From Acinetobacter sp. P8-3-8 (GTDB lineage Bacteria > Pseudomonadota > Gammaproteobacteria > Pseudomonadales > Moraxellaceae), in NCBI RefSeq assembly GCF_000214135.1, contig NZ_AFIE01000014.1:1-64000 (forward strand): DNA of 64,000 bases, in the 5' to 3' direction. How positions within the stretch are numbered: the first letter of the stretch is position 1; each line of letters opens with the position of its first letter. The notes beneath the pieces are model-generated. The model was not told where the DNA came from. It searched no databases and was given only the letters and a program-made list of their open reading frames with translations. Below, one piece after another: positions 18,161 through 26,769 of the stretch. Made by a program: the position numbers and the translations under genes.

Positions 18161-18592
18161 TTACATACAATAAGCGGTTGCTTCAATTTCAATGAGCATC
18201 CCTTGTAAAGCAAGACACGGGACAGGAATGAGGGTACAAGCAGGAAAAGCGTGACCTTTCCAACGTTGTTGCATTTCCTGAATTAAAAACTGATGTTTTC
18301 TAGGGCTGTGATCAACCACGAGTATTCTTAAAACAGCAATATCCAATATTGATGCATCGACTTCATCTAAAACATGTTGAACATTTGAAAAAGCTTGATG
18401 AACTTGTTGCGCAAAATCTTTGGATAGTTGTCCTTGTTGGTTTTCACCACCTTGTCCAGATATGTGAAGAATACGCAAATAATGACGCACTTCAGCGACA
18501 TGACTATACGCAAATGCATTTGGATTATAAAGCGTATTTGGGTTAAACATTTCGAATGGCTTGATTTTCCACAATTCAGTTTTTGAATTCAC
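18161..18592 (-). CDS. Rid (YjgF/YER057c/UK114) family protein lacking the catalytic arginine
   Basis: This is a 143-residue protein with the Rid fold: YSHVAEVRHYLRILHISGQGG, then VHQAFSNVQHVLDEVDASILDIAVLRILVVD, and FPACTLIPVPCLALQGMLIEIEATAY at the end. Active RidA imine deaminases have Arg where this protein has the Cys of PACT, so enamine/imine deamination is doubtful. Several Rid subfamilies lack that Arg and have other roles. It is the first gene after a SoxR box and is followed by an MFS exporter. The start near 18592 gives MNSKTELWK. A role in handling a redox-active compound is possible but unproven. Confidence 0.82.
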   Translation of the reverse strand: MNSKTELWKIKPFEMFNPNTLYNPNAFAYSHVAEVRHYLRILHISGQGGENQQGQLSKDFAQQVHQAFSNVQHVLDEVDASILDIAVLRILVVDHSPRKHQFLIQEMQQRWKGHAFPACTLIPVPCLALQGMLIEIEATAYCM

Positions 18593-18603
18593 GTTGTTGT
18601 ACT

Positions 18604-18660
18604 CACAATAGTTTTAAAATATTTGTTAGTATCAAAGCTCAAGTTAACTTGAGGTCAAGT
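18604..18660 (-). promoter_or_regulatory. SoxR operator within a 19-bp-spacer promoter
   Basis: The palindrome CTCAAGTTAACTTGAG at 18638-18653 is the classical SoxR box. Read on the minus strand it sits between TTGACC and GATACT with exactly 19 bases between them, the over-long spacer that MerR-type activators require. Its layout is that of the E. coli soxS promoter. It drives the Rid-MFS pair, and the same site lies in front of soxR on the plus strand. Confidence 0.9.
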
Positions 18661-18665
18661 GTAAA

Positions 18666-19193
18666 TTGGAACAACATCAGGATCATAAAGAAAGCAACAA
18701 AGAAAAAGAGTTACAGCAGTGGTTAACCATTGGAGAATTGGCACAACGGAGTGATGTGAGTGTTCCAGCAATTCGTTTTTATGAAGAAAAAGATTTGATT
18801 TGGAGTACACGTACGCAGGGTAATCAGCGGCGTTATCAACGGGCGATGTTACGCCGTGTTGCCATTATCAAGATTGCGCAACAAGTTGGAATAAGTTTGC
18901 AGCAAGTCAAAGATGCATTTCAGGTTTTACCTAAGCATCAAGTTGCCAGTAAAGCCGATTGGAAAAAGATGTCGCAAACATGGCAAGCCCAATTGGATCA
19001 GCAGATTATCAATTTATTAAAACTACGACAGCAGCTAGATAAATGTATCGGTTGTGGTTGTTTGTCTTTGCAACAATGTCCTTTGCGTAATCCTGATGAT
19101 CAGTTAGGACAGGAATCTGCGGGGGCTCATTTTCAAGATGTTTTGATGACTTTGTTGAATACACCAATAGACGAACAGTTAGATGAGAATTAA
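18666..19193 (+). CDS. soxR: Redox-sensitive MerR-family activator SoxR
   Basis: This is a 175-residue MerR-family protein. The winged-helix N-terminus reads LTIGELAQRSDVSVPAIRFYEEKDLI..RTQGNQRRY. A dimerising helix follows, then the [2Fe-2S] cysteine cluster CIGCGCLSLQQCPLRNPDD, which is the SoxR signature. Oxidation of the cluster by redox-cycling agents makes the protein activate promoters with a 19-bp spacer. Such a promoter with a perfect box lies only about 12 bases upstream, facing the Rid-MFS pair. The start must be the TTG at 18666, because no ATG occurs before the helix-turn-helix and GAGG lies ahead of it. No soxS is seen, as expected outside the enterobacteria. Confidence 0.93.
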   Translation: MEQHQDHKESNKEKELQQWLTIGELAQRSDVSVPAIRFYEEKDLIWSTRTQGNQRRYQRAMLRRVAIIKIAQQVGISLQQVKDAFQVLPKHQVASKADWKKMSQTWQAQLDQQIINLLKLRQQLDKCIGCGCLSLQQCPLRNPDDQLGQESAGAHFQDVLMTLLNTPIDEQLDEN

Positions 19194-19283
19194 GATTGTA
19201 GATATTTGAATTCTATATAAATATATGATTTTAAATTTTTAACTAAAATATAGAAATACATAATCAATAAATGGGGGCGTAAA

Positions 19284-19880
19284 TTGCTGATTTTGGGTAT
19301 GTTGATCTTTGGTACAATCTTAACGCTTGCTGTATTTTTTGTTTTTTTCATAACCAAAGAAAAAATTACTGAAATAAAAAATATTTTAGAAAAAATTGAG
19401 CAGGATATTGTATTACTCAGCGCTGTTTTAAATGAAATAAGGTTAAAACATCTGAAAAAACTAGGATTGAGATATTTGTTTAGCATTGCTCATGGATTAA
19501 ATAATCAATCTATGTCACTCAGTACGTTGCAAGAAGTCGCCTTAGAAGAAGGCTTTCCAATTTTAAAAGTGTTTAAGAGTGCACATGAATATCGCAATGA
19601 TATTGATGTTCAAGACATAACCTATCAATTGAAAATGCGCAGAAAGGTTCAAGAAGACTTACAGTTTAATGCTAATTACAGCAAAGCCCCTTTTTTATTC
19701 TTGGGTATTTGGTGGTTAATCACAATATCGATGATTGTATCAACGCAAAATTCATTGCATTTTACCGCTTTCTTATTTTGGTTGATTACGCTGTATTTCA
19801 CGATCAGTAGCACTCTAACTTATTATAAAGACATTGATCAATTTACAATAAAGCTAAAAAGACGCTTTTCAGCAGAATGA
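19284..19880 (+). CDS. Hypothetical membrane protein
   Basis: This is a 198-residue protein I do not recognise. It has an N-terminal membrane segment (residues about 2-22), and a charged helical stretch likely to form a short coiled coil (KEKITEIKNILEKIEQDI). A cytoplasmic region to about residue 130 follows, then two close membrane helices (FLFLGIWWLITISMIV and FTAFLFWLITLYFTI). TTG at 19284 is preferred because GGGGG lies 8 bases before it; ATG at 19299 is the alternative. The first part overlaps a minus-strand frame I regard as spurious. No neighbour suggests a function. Confidence 0.65.
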   Translation: MLILGMLIFGTILTLAVFFVFFITKEKITEIKNILEKIEQDIVLLSAVLNEIRLKHLKKLGLRYLFSIAHGLNNQSMSLSTLQEVALEEGFPILKVFKSAHEYRNDIDVQDITYQLKMRRKVQEDLQFNANYSKAPFLFLGIWWLITISMIVSTQNSLHFTAFLFWLITLYFTISSTLTYYKDIDQFTIKLKRRFSAE

Positions 19881-19894
19881 ATATACATTGAATA

Positions 19895-19914
19895 ACACCG
19901 CACTTTTGCGGTGT
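19895..19914. terminator. Hairpin between convergent genes
   Basis: ACACCGCA and TGCGGTGT form a perfect 8-bp stem with a CTTT loop, 15 bases after the membrane-protein stop. There is no T run behind it on the plus strand, so its strength as a terminator is uncertain. Confidence 0.5.
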
Positions 19915-19965
19915 ATTGGGTGCAAAATCGATACATTGATAAACAACCAAAGCAAAACCTCTGCT

Positions 19966-20838
19966 TTATAAAATCAATTGTGAATCAATAATTTTGCCTG
20001 TTTTACCAATCCAAAACGGGCGGTTATGTTGTCCGTGCCCAAACCAATCACATTGATACAGTGCTATGCCTAAAGGTTCTAAATGTTCATTGGCGATTTC
20101 AGCGATGCTTTGCGGAACATTTTTTTGTGGACATTGGTAAAAATCACCTAAAACCACCGCTTTTAAATGAGAGATATCAATACTCTGTAAAAGTTGAGTC
20201 AAACAACGTTCAATTCGATAATACGGTTCGCCGACATCTTCTATCAATAAAACACTGGGTTGATGAAGTTGTAGACTATAAGCTGTGCCTTGTAAGCTAC
20301 ATAAAACGGTTAAATTGCCACCTAGAACGACTGTATCTTCAATGACTTGATCTTGGGAAAAATCATTCAAACTTGTTAATGCATAATGTTGTCGTTTATT
20401 TTGATCAGTATTTAATAAACTAATGGTTTTTAAAGCATCGTAAGACAATAAACTATTATCTAAATTTTTAACGGCAATTTCTTGGAAAACAGGTGCATGT
20501 AGTGCTTGCCCACCATGCATGACGACATAATTTAACAGCACGGTTGTATCAGAATAACCAATGAGTGGTTTATTTAAAATCCATTCATCCAAATAGGGAA
20601 GTAACATTCCAGCCCCAGTACCACCACGACCACACCAAATTGCGTCCACAGTTGGGTCTAAGCAGGCTTGCTTTAAATCATCAACACGCTGTTCAATTGT
20701 TCCTGCCAAATATCGATATTGGGAAAATACATATTGTCCTAAACTGACTTGATGCCCTAAAGATTCAAGATGGGATTGAGCCAATTGAATATTTTCAATA
20801 TCAACACATGCGCTTGGCGATACAATTTTAAAGTGCAT
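19966..20838 (-). CDS. ldcA: LD-carboxypeptidase (peptidase S66)
   Basis: This is a 290-residue S66-family serine peptidase, the family of cytoplasmic LD-carboxypeptidase LdcA. LdcA removes the terminal D-Ala from murein tetrapeptides during peptidoglycan recycling. The features fit: IVSPSACVD at the N-terminus, AIWCGRGGTGAGMLLPYLD, the nucleophile elbow PLIGYSDTTVLL, LLIEDVGEPYYRIERCL with the catalytic Glu, and the C-terminal His in GHGQHNRPFWIG. The related MccF immunity peptidases share the fold, but length and motifs suit LdcA better. It is followed on the same strand by an EamA exporter 71 bases upstream in transcription order; no functional link is evident. Confidence 0.87.
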   Translation of the reverse strand: MHFKIVSPSACVDIENIQLAQSHLESLGHQVSLGQYVFSQYRYLAGTIEQRVDDLKQACLDPTVDAIWCGRGGTGAGMLLPYLDEWILNKPLIGYSDTTVLLNYVVMHGGQALHAPVFQEIAVKNLDNSLLSYDALKTISLLNTDQNKRQHYALTSLNDFSQDQVIEDTVVLGGNLTVLCSLQGTAYSLQLHQPSVLLIEDVGEPYYRIERCLTQLLQSIDISHLKAVVLGDFYQCPQKNVPQSIAEIANEHLEPLGIALYQCDWFGHGQHNRPFWIGKTGKIIDSQLIL

Positions 20839-20909
20839 ATCTGTTCCGATTCATTTTCTGGGGTACATATAAGAAGTACATAGCAATAGTTCTAATGTTC
20901 CAAGTAGTA

Positions 20910-21836
20910 TTAATGTGCCAGTTTCTTTTTAGACAAGGTGATCATCATAACACCGATAATATTTAACAAGCAGCCAAACCATTGTATCGCATTCATATGT
21001 TCACCTAACAAAGCAACCGCTAAAATAATGGTGAGAATTGGTCCAATTGAACCAATCATGGCAGATTGTGCAGCGCCCAAACGTGAAATACTTTGTGCAA
21101 TTAAGATCGTTGGTAAAACCGTAACCAATAAACCCAATGCAATGCCGTACCATAAAACTTGTATAGGTAATTGAGTCAGTAATTGAATTGGATGTGGCGT
21201 TGCAATCATGAAATGGATCAATGTGCCAAAACACGCAATACTTAAAGCTAAGCCTGTATAGTTCCAAGAACCAAATTTTTGAATCAAACGTGGCGTCATC
21301 AATAGATAGCATGCAAAACACACTGCACTGGCAAAGACTAGACTGACACCCAGCCAAAAACTTCCTTCATGAGGTACTGTGCTTTGTTCTTGTAACATCA
21401 CGATCACTGTACCGCCATAACTTAAAGCGATGGCAATGACGGTTTTTAACCTGAGTTTTTGTTTGTAAATAGCACTGGTCAAAATCACAGTCAGTGTTGG
21501 ATATAAAAATAAAATGATCCGTTCCAGTGATGCACTGATATACATCAAGCCAGCAAAATCCAACCAACTCGAAAAGTAATAGCCAATTAAACCTGCCAAA
21601 ATCAGCATTCCCCAATCTTTAGCACTGATATTTTTATTGTGATGACGATTGAACCAACACAGCAGTAAAAAGAAAGGTAGGGCGCTCGCCATTCTTAAAG
21701 CCATTAATACTGTTCCATCCACCAATGGTGAAAGGGCATAGGTTTGTTTAATGAAAATGGCTTTGGTGCTAAATAAAAATGCAGCACCGAGTGCGAAAAG
21801 CGAACCAACTTGAGTGCTGGAGAGAGTAAGTTTCAT
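20910..21836 (-). CDS. EamA/DMT-family transporter
   Basis: This is a 308-residue inner-membrane protein with ten predicted helices in two repeated EamA halves, the drug/metabolite transporter build. Landmarks are GAAFLFSTKAIFIKQTYALSP in helix 1, YISASLERIILFLYPTLTVILTS at the end of the first half, and LGAAQSAMIGSIGPILTIILAVALLGE with WFGCLLNIIGVM at the end of the second. Family members export amino acids, nucleosides or drugs; the substrate cannot be read. The start ATG gives MKLTLSSTQVGSLFALG. It precedes the LD-carboxypeptidase gene in the same direction. Confidence 0.88.
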   Translation of the reverse strand: MKLTLSSTQVGSLFALGAAFLFSTKAIFIKQTYALSPLVDGTVLMALRMASALPFFLLLCWFNRHHNKNISAKDWGMLILAGLIGYYFSSWLDFAGLMYISASLERIILFLYPTLTVILTSAIYKQKLRLKTVIAIALSYGGTVIVMLQEQSTVPHEGSFWLGVSLVFASAVCFACYLLMTPRLIQKFGSWNYTGLALSIACFGTLIHFMIATPHPIQLLTQLPIQVLWYGIALGLLVTVLPTILIAQSISRLGAAQSAMIGSIGPILTIILAVALLGEHMNAIQWFGCLLNIIGVMMITLSKKKLAH

Positions 21837-22719
21837 GCTAACTACTTTGTGGAGAGTGGAAGTAGATCAAAATCTATAGAGAAGTATAGTTGCAGATGAA
21901 ACAGAGGGAAAATGCAAAAAAAGAATCAATCTAATCAAAAATTGTAATGCATCTATATTGAATAAATAGAAAACAAATAGAAAATGTTTAAAGTGCTTCA
22001 TTAAAATGCAATTAATATGTATCAAAATAATTAATAGATGATGATTATCGCAAAGTTATTAAAAAAGGGTGAAATAGAGCCAAAAATAGCTGGTAAATAG
22101 CACAAAAATGGTGCATTTAAAATTTGGAGCTAAAATATTCTATTGCATTATTACTAGATAAAATGACTAGGCAAGTAAAATGAACTTTTCATGCATTAAA
22201 TCTAGCGTTTTGGATGAAATATTTAAGCATATGTTCCAAATACTTTTTTTTATGGACTGAATTAAAAAAAGGAATAAATAAAGATCGCACTTTTGACGAG
22301 AGTTATGGAATAAATAGCCAATTCAGATCTGCAAAATCATGCTATATCTTGTCAAAAAGGCGAATATGTTATTTGATGATGGTCAAGACGCTTGTTTTCT
22401 TGGCTATTTAAAGATTAAAAATTTAAATCAGAAAATACGCGCCATGCCTAAAATGCCAATCAATCACCCATCGTCGAAGAAGAATTGATTAAAGCTGAGT
22501 ATAAAAAAACAGCAAATTAACAATTAAAAGTATAAATAAGCTAGAAAAGTTGAAAAATGTTCAAATATTTAGCAAAGTAAAATGAATACCTAGTATGTCG
22601 TAGATTTATATTTATGAACCACACAGTTCAAAATATGGGTATTTATTAAATAAATATTGGGTAGTATTTTATTTAAGTTCAATTAGAATCCAAAAATACA
22701 TAAGAACACGTCCTGAGGA
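21837..22719. other. Gene-poor 880-bp region upstream of pntAA
   Basis: This very AT-rich region lies between the minus-strand EamA gene and the pnt operon. A 65-codon frame at 22214-22411 has no convincing ribosome-binding site or family and is not annotated. A short coding-like fragment (PIVEEELIKAEYKKTAN, about 22459-22518) follows an in-frame stop and may be the relic of a gene end. The promoter of the pnt operon should lie in the last 150 bases. Confidence 0.4.
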
Positions 22720-22742
22720 AAACATCGTGTTTCACGATGTTT
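22720..22742 (+). promoter_or_regulatory. Leader hairpin in front of pntAA
   Basis: AAACATCGTG (22720-22729) and CACGATGTTT (22733-22742) form a perfect 10-bp stem with a three-base loop, 31 bases before the pntAA start. There is no T run, so it is more likely an RNA stabiliser or regulator site than a terminator. Confidence 0.5.
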
Positions 22743-22773
22743 ACTTGAAGAAAAATTAGCTTGAGGAACGCTC

Positions 22774-23901
22774 ATGCAGATTGGTATCCCAACAGAAACT
22801 GTTACTGGTGAAAACCGTGTTGCTGCTACACCAGAAACAGTAAAAAAGTTGATCAGCGCTGGTCATAGTGTAGTCATTGAACGTGGAGCTGGTAAAAAAG
22901 CTGCGTTTATTGATAGTGCTTATGAACAGGTTGGTGCAAAAATTACAGACGATGCTTATACAGGCAGTCAGATGATTTTGAAAGTTCGTGCGCCGTATGG
23001 TGACGAAATTCAAAAGCTTGTAGCTGGTACAACCATCGTTGCAATGTTTGACCCTTACCGCAATACTGAACTTGATCAATTTGCGTCACAACAAGTGTCT
23101 GCATTTGCGTTAGAACTTTTGCCACGTACATTGTCTCGTGCGCAAAACATGGACGTATTGTCTTCTCAAGCCAACCTTGCTGGTTATAAGTCAGTGCTTT
23201 TGGCTGCTGCGGAATATCAACGTATGTTCCCAATGCTGATGACTGCAGCGGGTACGGTTAAGCCAGCTCGTATTGTGATCATGGGTGTTGGTGTTGCTGG
23301 TTTGCAAGCGATTGCAACAGCTAAACGTTTAGGTGCGGTAGTAGAAGCAACAGATTTACGTCCAACTGCACGTGATCAAGTTGAATCACTTGGTGGTAAA
23401 TGGTTAGACGTTCCAATGTCTGATGAAGAAAAGCAAAAAGCTGCTGATGCTGCTAAAAACGGTTATGGATGGATGCCAGGTGAGCAATACATCAAAGACC
23501 AAGCCATCATTGTAGATAAAGCGGTTTCAAATGCAGACATCGTGATTACAACGGCACTTTTACCTGGTCGTGATGCACCTCGTTTAATTAAAGCTGAAAC
23601 TGTTGCCAAAATGAAACCGGGTTCAATCATCCTAGATATGGCGGTTGAAACGGGCGGTAATGTTGAAGGCTCTAAAAACGGTGAAAATGTTGTCACTGAC
23701 AATGGTGTCACTATTTTAGGTATCCCAAATATTCCTTCTACAGTTTCGACTGAAGCATCGTCACTGTACGCACGTAATGTCTTTAATTTCGTTGAAACTT
23801 TATTTGATAAAGAGAAAAACTTCGCGATCAATCAAGAAGACGAAATTCAAAAAGCACTTCTAGTAACTCATGGCGGTCAAGTACTGCTCAAGCGTGGTTA
23901 A
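22774..23901 (+). CDS. pntAA: NAD(P) transhydrogenase alpha subunit, soluble part
   Basis: This 375-residue protein is domain I of proton-translocating transhydrogenase, which binds NAD(H) and passes hydride to NADP+ using the proton gradient. It starts [23 protein letters not shown], the alanine-dehydrogenase-like N-terminus. The NAD fold shows in [27 protein letters not shown]. The conserved loop [12 protein letters not shown] and the [22 protein letters not shown] segment follow. The start ATG has GAGG 7 bases upstream. Here the alpha subunit is split into two genes, as in Rhodospirillum, instead of one as in E. coli; the second part follows after 11 bases. Confidence 0.96.
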   Translation: MQIGIPTETVTGENRVAATPETVKKLISAGHSVVIERGAGKKAAFIDSAYEQVGAKITDDAYTGSQMILKVRAPYGDEIQKLVAGTTIVAMFDPYRNTELDQFASQQVSAFALELLPRTLSRAQNMDVLSSQANLAGYKSVLLAAAEYQRMFPMLMTAAGTVKPARIVIMGVGVAGLQAIATAKRLGAVVEATDLRPTARDQVESLGGKWLDVPMSDEEKQKAADAAKNGYGWMPGEQYIKDQAIIVDKAVSNADIVITTALLPGRDAPRLIKAETVAKMKPGSIILDMAVETGGNVEGSKNGENVVTDNGVTILGIPNIPSTVSTEASSLYARNVFNFVETLFDKEKNFAINQEDEIQKALLVTHGGQVLLKRG

Positions 23902-23912
23902 GGAGAGTTATC

Positions 23913-24233
23913 ATGGTTGAAACTATTACAATTTTCGTCTTAGCCATCTTTGTTGGTTACTACGTGGTTTGGGGTGTTACACCTGCATTGCATACGCCAT
24001 TAATGGCGGTAACCAATGCTTTGTCATCAATTATTGTGGTTGGTGCAATGATTCAGACTGTCGGTATCCCGGGTATTGTCGATGCAAGTGTGCAATTCCA
24101 ATCAGTGAATGTTGTGAGTGTACTTGGTGCAGTAGCAGTGTTCTTGGCAAGCATTAACATTTTTGGTGGCTTCGCAGTAACTGCGCGTATGCTTGAAATG
24201 TTTAAGCCAAAACAAAAGAAAAAAGAGGGCTAA
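23913..24233 (+). CDS. pntAB: NAD(P) transhydrogenase alpha subunit, membrane part
   Basis: This 106-residue protein supplies the first membrane helices of domain II. It carries three to four hydrophobic segments with [31 protein letters not shown], the signature of this subunit, and ends in a lysine-rich tail. AGGAGAG precedes the ATG. It lies between pntAA (11 bases) and pntB (3 bases) and acts only in complex with them in the inner membrane. Confidence 0.95.
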   Translation: MVETITIFVLAIFVGYYVVWGVTPALHTPLMAVTNALSSIIVVGAMIQTVGIPGIVDASVQFQSVNVVSVLGAVAVFLASINIFGGFAVTARMLEMFKPKQKKKEG

Positions 24234-24236
24234 TAC

Positions 24237-25691
24237 ATGGAATTTATTCGAGACTATGCGGATTGGTTCTACCTAGTAGGTGCTGTCCTTTTTATTTTAA
24301 CTTTACGTGGCTTATCAGGTCCTAAAACGGCAATTCAAGGTAACCGTTACGGTATGATCGCAATGGCGATTGCTGTAATCACCACCTTCTTTGTTGCAGA
24401 TCATCCTGTTGTTTGGATGATCGGTGGAGCAATGGTACTGGGTGCGATTGTAGGTATCGCTCGTGCACGTACTGTTCCAATGACGCAAATGCCAGAAACT
24501 GTTGCTTTAATGCACTCGTTAGTTGGTTTGGCTGCTGTTTTAATTGCAATTGCTGCTATTTTACATAATAACCAATTGACTGCTTTATTCGCAGAAAATG
24601 AAGCGGCATTAACTGCTGCGGGTGTACAACATGCGCATATGAGTAAAGTTCATTTATTTGAATTGTTTGTCGGCTGTTTTGTTGGTGCAATTACCTTTAC
24701 AGCGTCGGTATTCGCTTATGGTAAGTTAGCTGCGAAAAAATGGGCAAAAACGATTTCTGGTGCATGGGTTAAACCTGTTCAAGCAATCATTTTCCTAGCA
24801 ATGCTGGCGTGTGGTGTTTACTTCTTCACCACAGGTAATATGACAGCATTCTGGGCGATGACTGCACTTGCACTTGCATTCGGTTGGGTGTGGATTGCAC
24901 CAGTCGGTGGTGGTGATATGCCTGTTGTAGTATCTCTACTCAACTCATTCTCTGGATGGGCTGCTGCGGGGATTGGTTTTACACTTGAAAACAACATGTT
25001 GATCGTTGCTGGTTCGCTTGTAGGTTCTTCGGGTGCGATTCTGTCTTACATCATGTGTAAAGCGATGAACCGTTCAATCATCAACGTATTGTTTGGTGGT
25101 GCGATGGGCGGTGCGGCAGTTGCATCGGCAGATAAAGGCGAGCAAGTTCAACGTAACTACCGTTCAGGTTCTGCTGATGATGCTGGTTTCTTGATGTCGA
25201 ATGCAGACAGCGTTGTGATCGTACCGGGTTATGGTATGGCGCAAGGTCGTGCGCAAAACGCAGTAAAAGAATTGTGTGAAATCTTAAAAGAACAAGGTGT
25301 AAAAGTTCGTTTTGCGATTCACCCAGTTGCAGGTCGTATGCCTGGTCACATGAACGTACTTCTTGCTGAAGCAGATGTTGCTTATGAAGACATCTTGGAA
25401 ATGGATGAGATCAACTCAGACTTCCCAGCAACTGATGTCGTCCTTGTCATCGGTGCGAACGATGTTGTGAACCCTGCTGCAAAAGACGATCCAAGTTCAC
25501 CAATTTACGGTATGCCAATTCTTGAAGCACATAAAGCACGCACGATTATGGTCATCAAACGTTCAATGGCGACGGGTTATGCAGGCTTGGATAATGACTT
25601 GTTCTATAATGACAAAACCATGATGATCTTCGGTGATGCGAAGAAAGTCGTTGAAGAAATGACAAAAGCAATTAACGGTGGCGGACACTAA
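24237..25691 (+). CDS. pntB: NAD(P) transhydrogenase beta subunit
   Basis: This 484-residue protein combines the remaining membrane helices of domain II (residues about 1-265) with the NADP(H)-binding domain III. The latter begins around GSADDAGFLMSNADSVVIVPGYGMAQGRAQ and includes VRFAIHPVAGRMPGHMNVLLAEA and VLVIGANDVVNPAAKDDPSSPIYGMP, all conserved in PntB. The enzyme makes NADPH from NADH using the proton gradient. It is the last gene of the pnt operon; a double hairpin follows. Confidence 0.96.
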   Translation: MEFIRDYADWFYLVGAVLFILTLRGLSGPKTAIQGNRYGMIAMAIAVITTFFVADHPVVWMIGGAMVLGAIVGIARARTVPMTQMPETVALMHSLVGLAAVLIAIAAILHNNQLTALFAENEAALTAAGVQHAHMSKVHLFELFVGCFVGAITFTASVFAYGKLAAKKWAKTISGAWVKPVQAIIFLAMLACGVYFFTTGNMTAFWAMTALALAFGWVWIAPVGGGDMPVVVSLLNSFSGWAAAGIGFTLENNMLIVAGSLVGSSGAILSYIMCKAMNRSIINVLFGGAMGGAAVASADKGEQVQRNYRSGSADDAGFLMSNADSVVIVPGYGMAQGRAQNAVKELCEILKEQGVKVRFAIHPVAGRMPGHMNVLLAEADVAYEDILEMDEINSDFPATDVVLVIGANDVVNPAAKDDPSSPIYGMPILEAHKARTIMVIKRSMATGYAGLDNDLFYNDKTMMIFGDAKKVVEEMTKAINGGGH

Positions 25692-25711
25692 GCCGCTATC
25701 GGATTAAATCC

Positions 25712-25768
25712 ACCCCAACCCTCCTTTGATAAAGGAGGGTGCCTAACCACCTTCGGGTGGTTTTTTAT
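25712..25768 (+). terminator. Double-hairpin terminator after pntB
   Basis: A first hairpin (ACCCTCCTTT/AAAGGAGGGT) is followed by AACCACC (25745-25751), a TTCG loop and GGTGGTT (25756-25762), running into T residues. The second hairpin is a classic factor-independent terminator. Confidence 0.88.
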
Positions 25769-25823
25769 ATTTGGAACTTTTGTTAGGATAATTGAACTGA
25801 TCTTAAATAAGAGCACTTATCCA

Positions 25824-26528
25824 ATGAAAATAAATATGCAGCCGTTCAGCCTTTTTTTGACTTGTGGTGTATTCGTGTTGAGTCAGAATACGATTGCTCA
25901 AATTTTTGAAATTAAAAAAGCATCAAAACTTTATGATGTTGCCATCGACGTACCATGCGATCAAAATAAATGTGGCGGTAAAGCGAAAATAGATCTTTTT
26001 CAAAAAGGTAAAACAAAGAAATTCCAAAGCTTTTCATCGGCAGATTTGACGACTTATTTGGATAAAGACTTCAAACCCTCTGTAAATGTAGTGCAACTCT
26101 ATGGTGAGCAAAGCCCCTTAATTTTTAATGATTTTAATTTCGATGGGCAAGAAGATATCGCAATCCGCAATGGAAATGCTGGTGCTTATGGTGGCCCAAG
26201 CTATGATATTTATGTCTTTAATCGAACTCGAAATAAATTTGTTTTGAGTGATGAATTGACGAAATTGACCCATGAAAGTTTGGGTATGTTTAAGGTAGAT
26301 GCAGACCAGAAAAGAATTCTAACGTTTAACAAAAGTGGTTGTTGTTATCACATACGTTCTGAGTATGTTGTTGTTCCGAAAAAAGGTTTGCGTTTAGTCA
26401 AAGAGTTTATAGAGGATGCAACGGCTGAGGCAGGAGATAAAGTAAAAGTTACGGAACGGACACTCAGCAACGGTCATTGGGTGGAAAGCACAAAGTATTA
26501 TCCAGTAAAGCAATACTATAAAGATTAA
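25824..26528 (+). CDS. Secreted protein resembling XAC2610/FG-GAP-like proteins
   Basis: This is a 234-residue protein with a signal peptide (hydrophobic to about residue 22, likely cut near IAQ). The body contains FNDFNFDGQEDIAIRNGNAGAYGGPSYDIYVFN, a calcium-binding-type FG-GAP/XAC2610 motif in which a D-x-N-x-D-G loop is followed by a beta strand. Two adjacent cysteines (GCCYH) and two early ones (PCDQNKC) could form disulfides in the periplasm. The family is widespread and without a firm function. It has its own spacing after the pnt terminator and no operon partner. Confidence 0.7.
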   Translation: MKINMQPFSLFLTCGVFVLSQNTIAQIFEIKKASKLYDVAIDVPCDQNKCGGKAKIDLFQKGKTKKFQSFSSADLTTYLDKDFKPSVNVVQLYGEQSPLIFNDFNFDGQEDIAIRNGNAGAYGGPSYDIYVFNRTRNKFVLSDELTKLTHESLGMFKVDADQKRILTFNKSGCCYHIRSEYVVVPKKGLRLVKEFIEDATAEAGDKVKVTERTLSNGHWVESTKYYPVKQYYKD

Positions 26529-26769
26529 GCGCGATAAAGACTAAACAAGCGATATAGTGATATTTATTAAGTTATATTTCATACGATTTAAGTGCATGTT
26601 AGTAAAATAATTAGAAATAAATTGTTTAAAAACAATAGCTAATATGCTATCCGATGTAAAAAGGTTTTTTATTTTTGGAGACGCTTTATACTTGTTAACA
26701 TAAGTGATACATAGTTATCGAAATTAATAATTATTGTGAATTTTTCTAAATGAGGAGGTCACAGTAACT

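Noticed and set aside
19190-19486. A 98-codon minus-strand frame
   Set aside because: It overlaps the plus-strand membrane protein, which has a better ribosome-binding site and a coherent helix pattern.
22214-22411. A 65-codon plus-strand frame in the gap before pntAA
   Set aside because: No ribosome-binding site, no recognisable domain, and composition like the surrounding AT-rich DNA.
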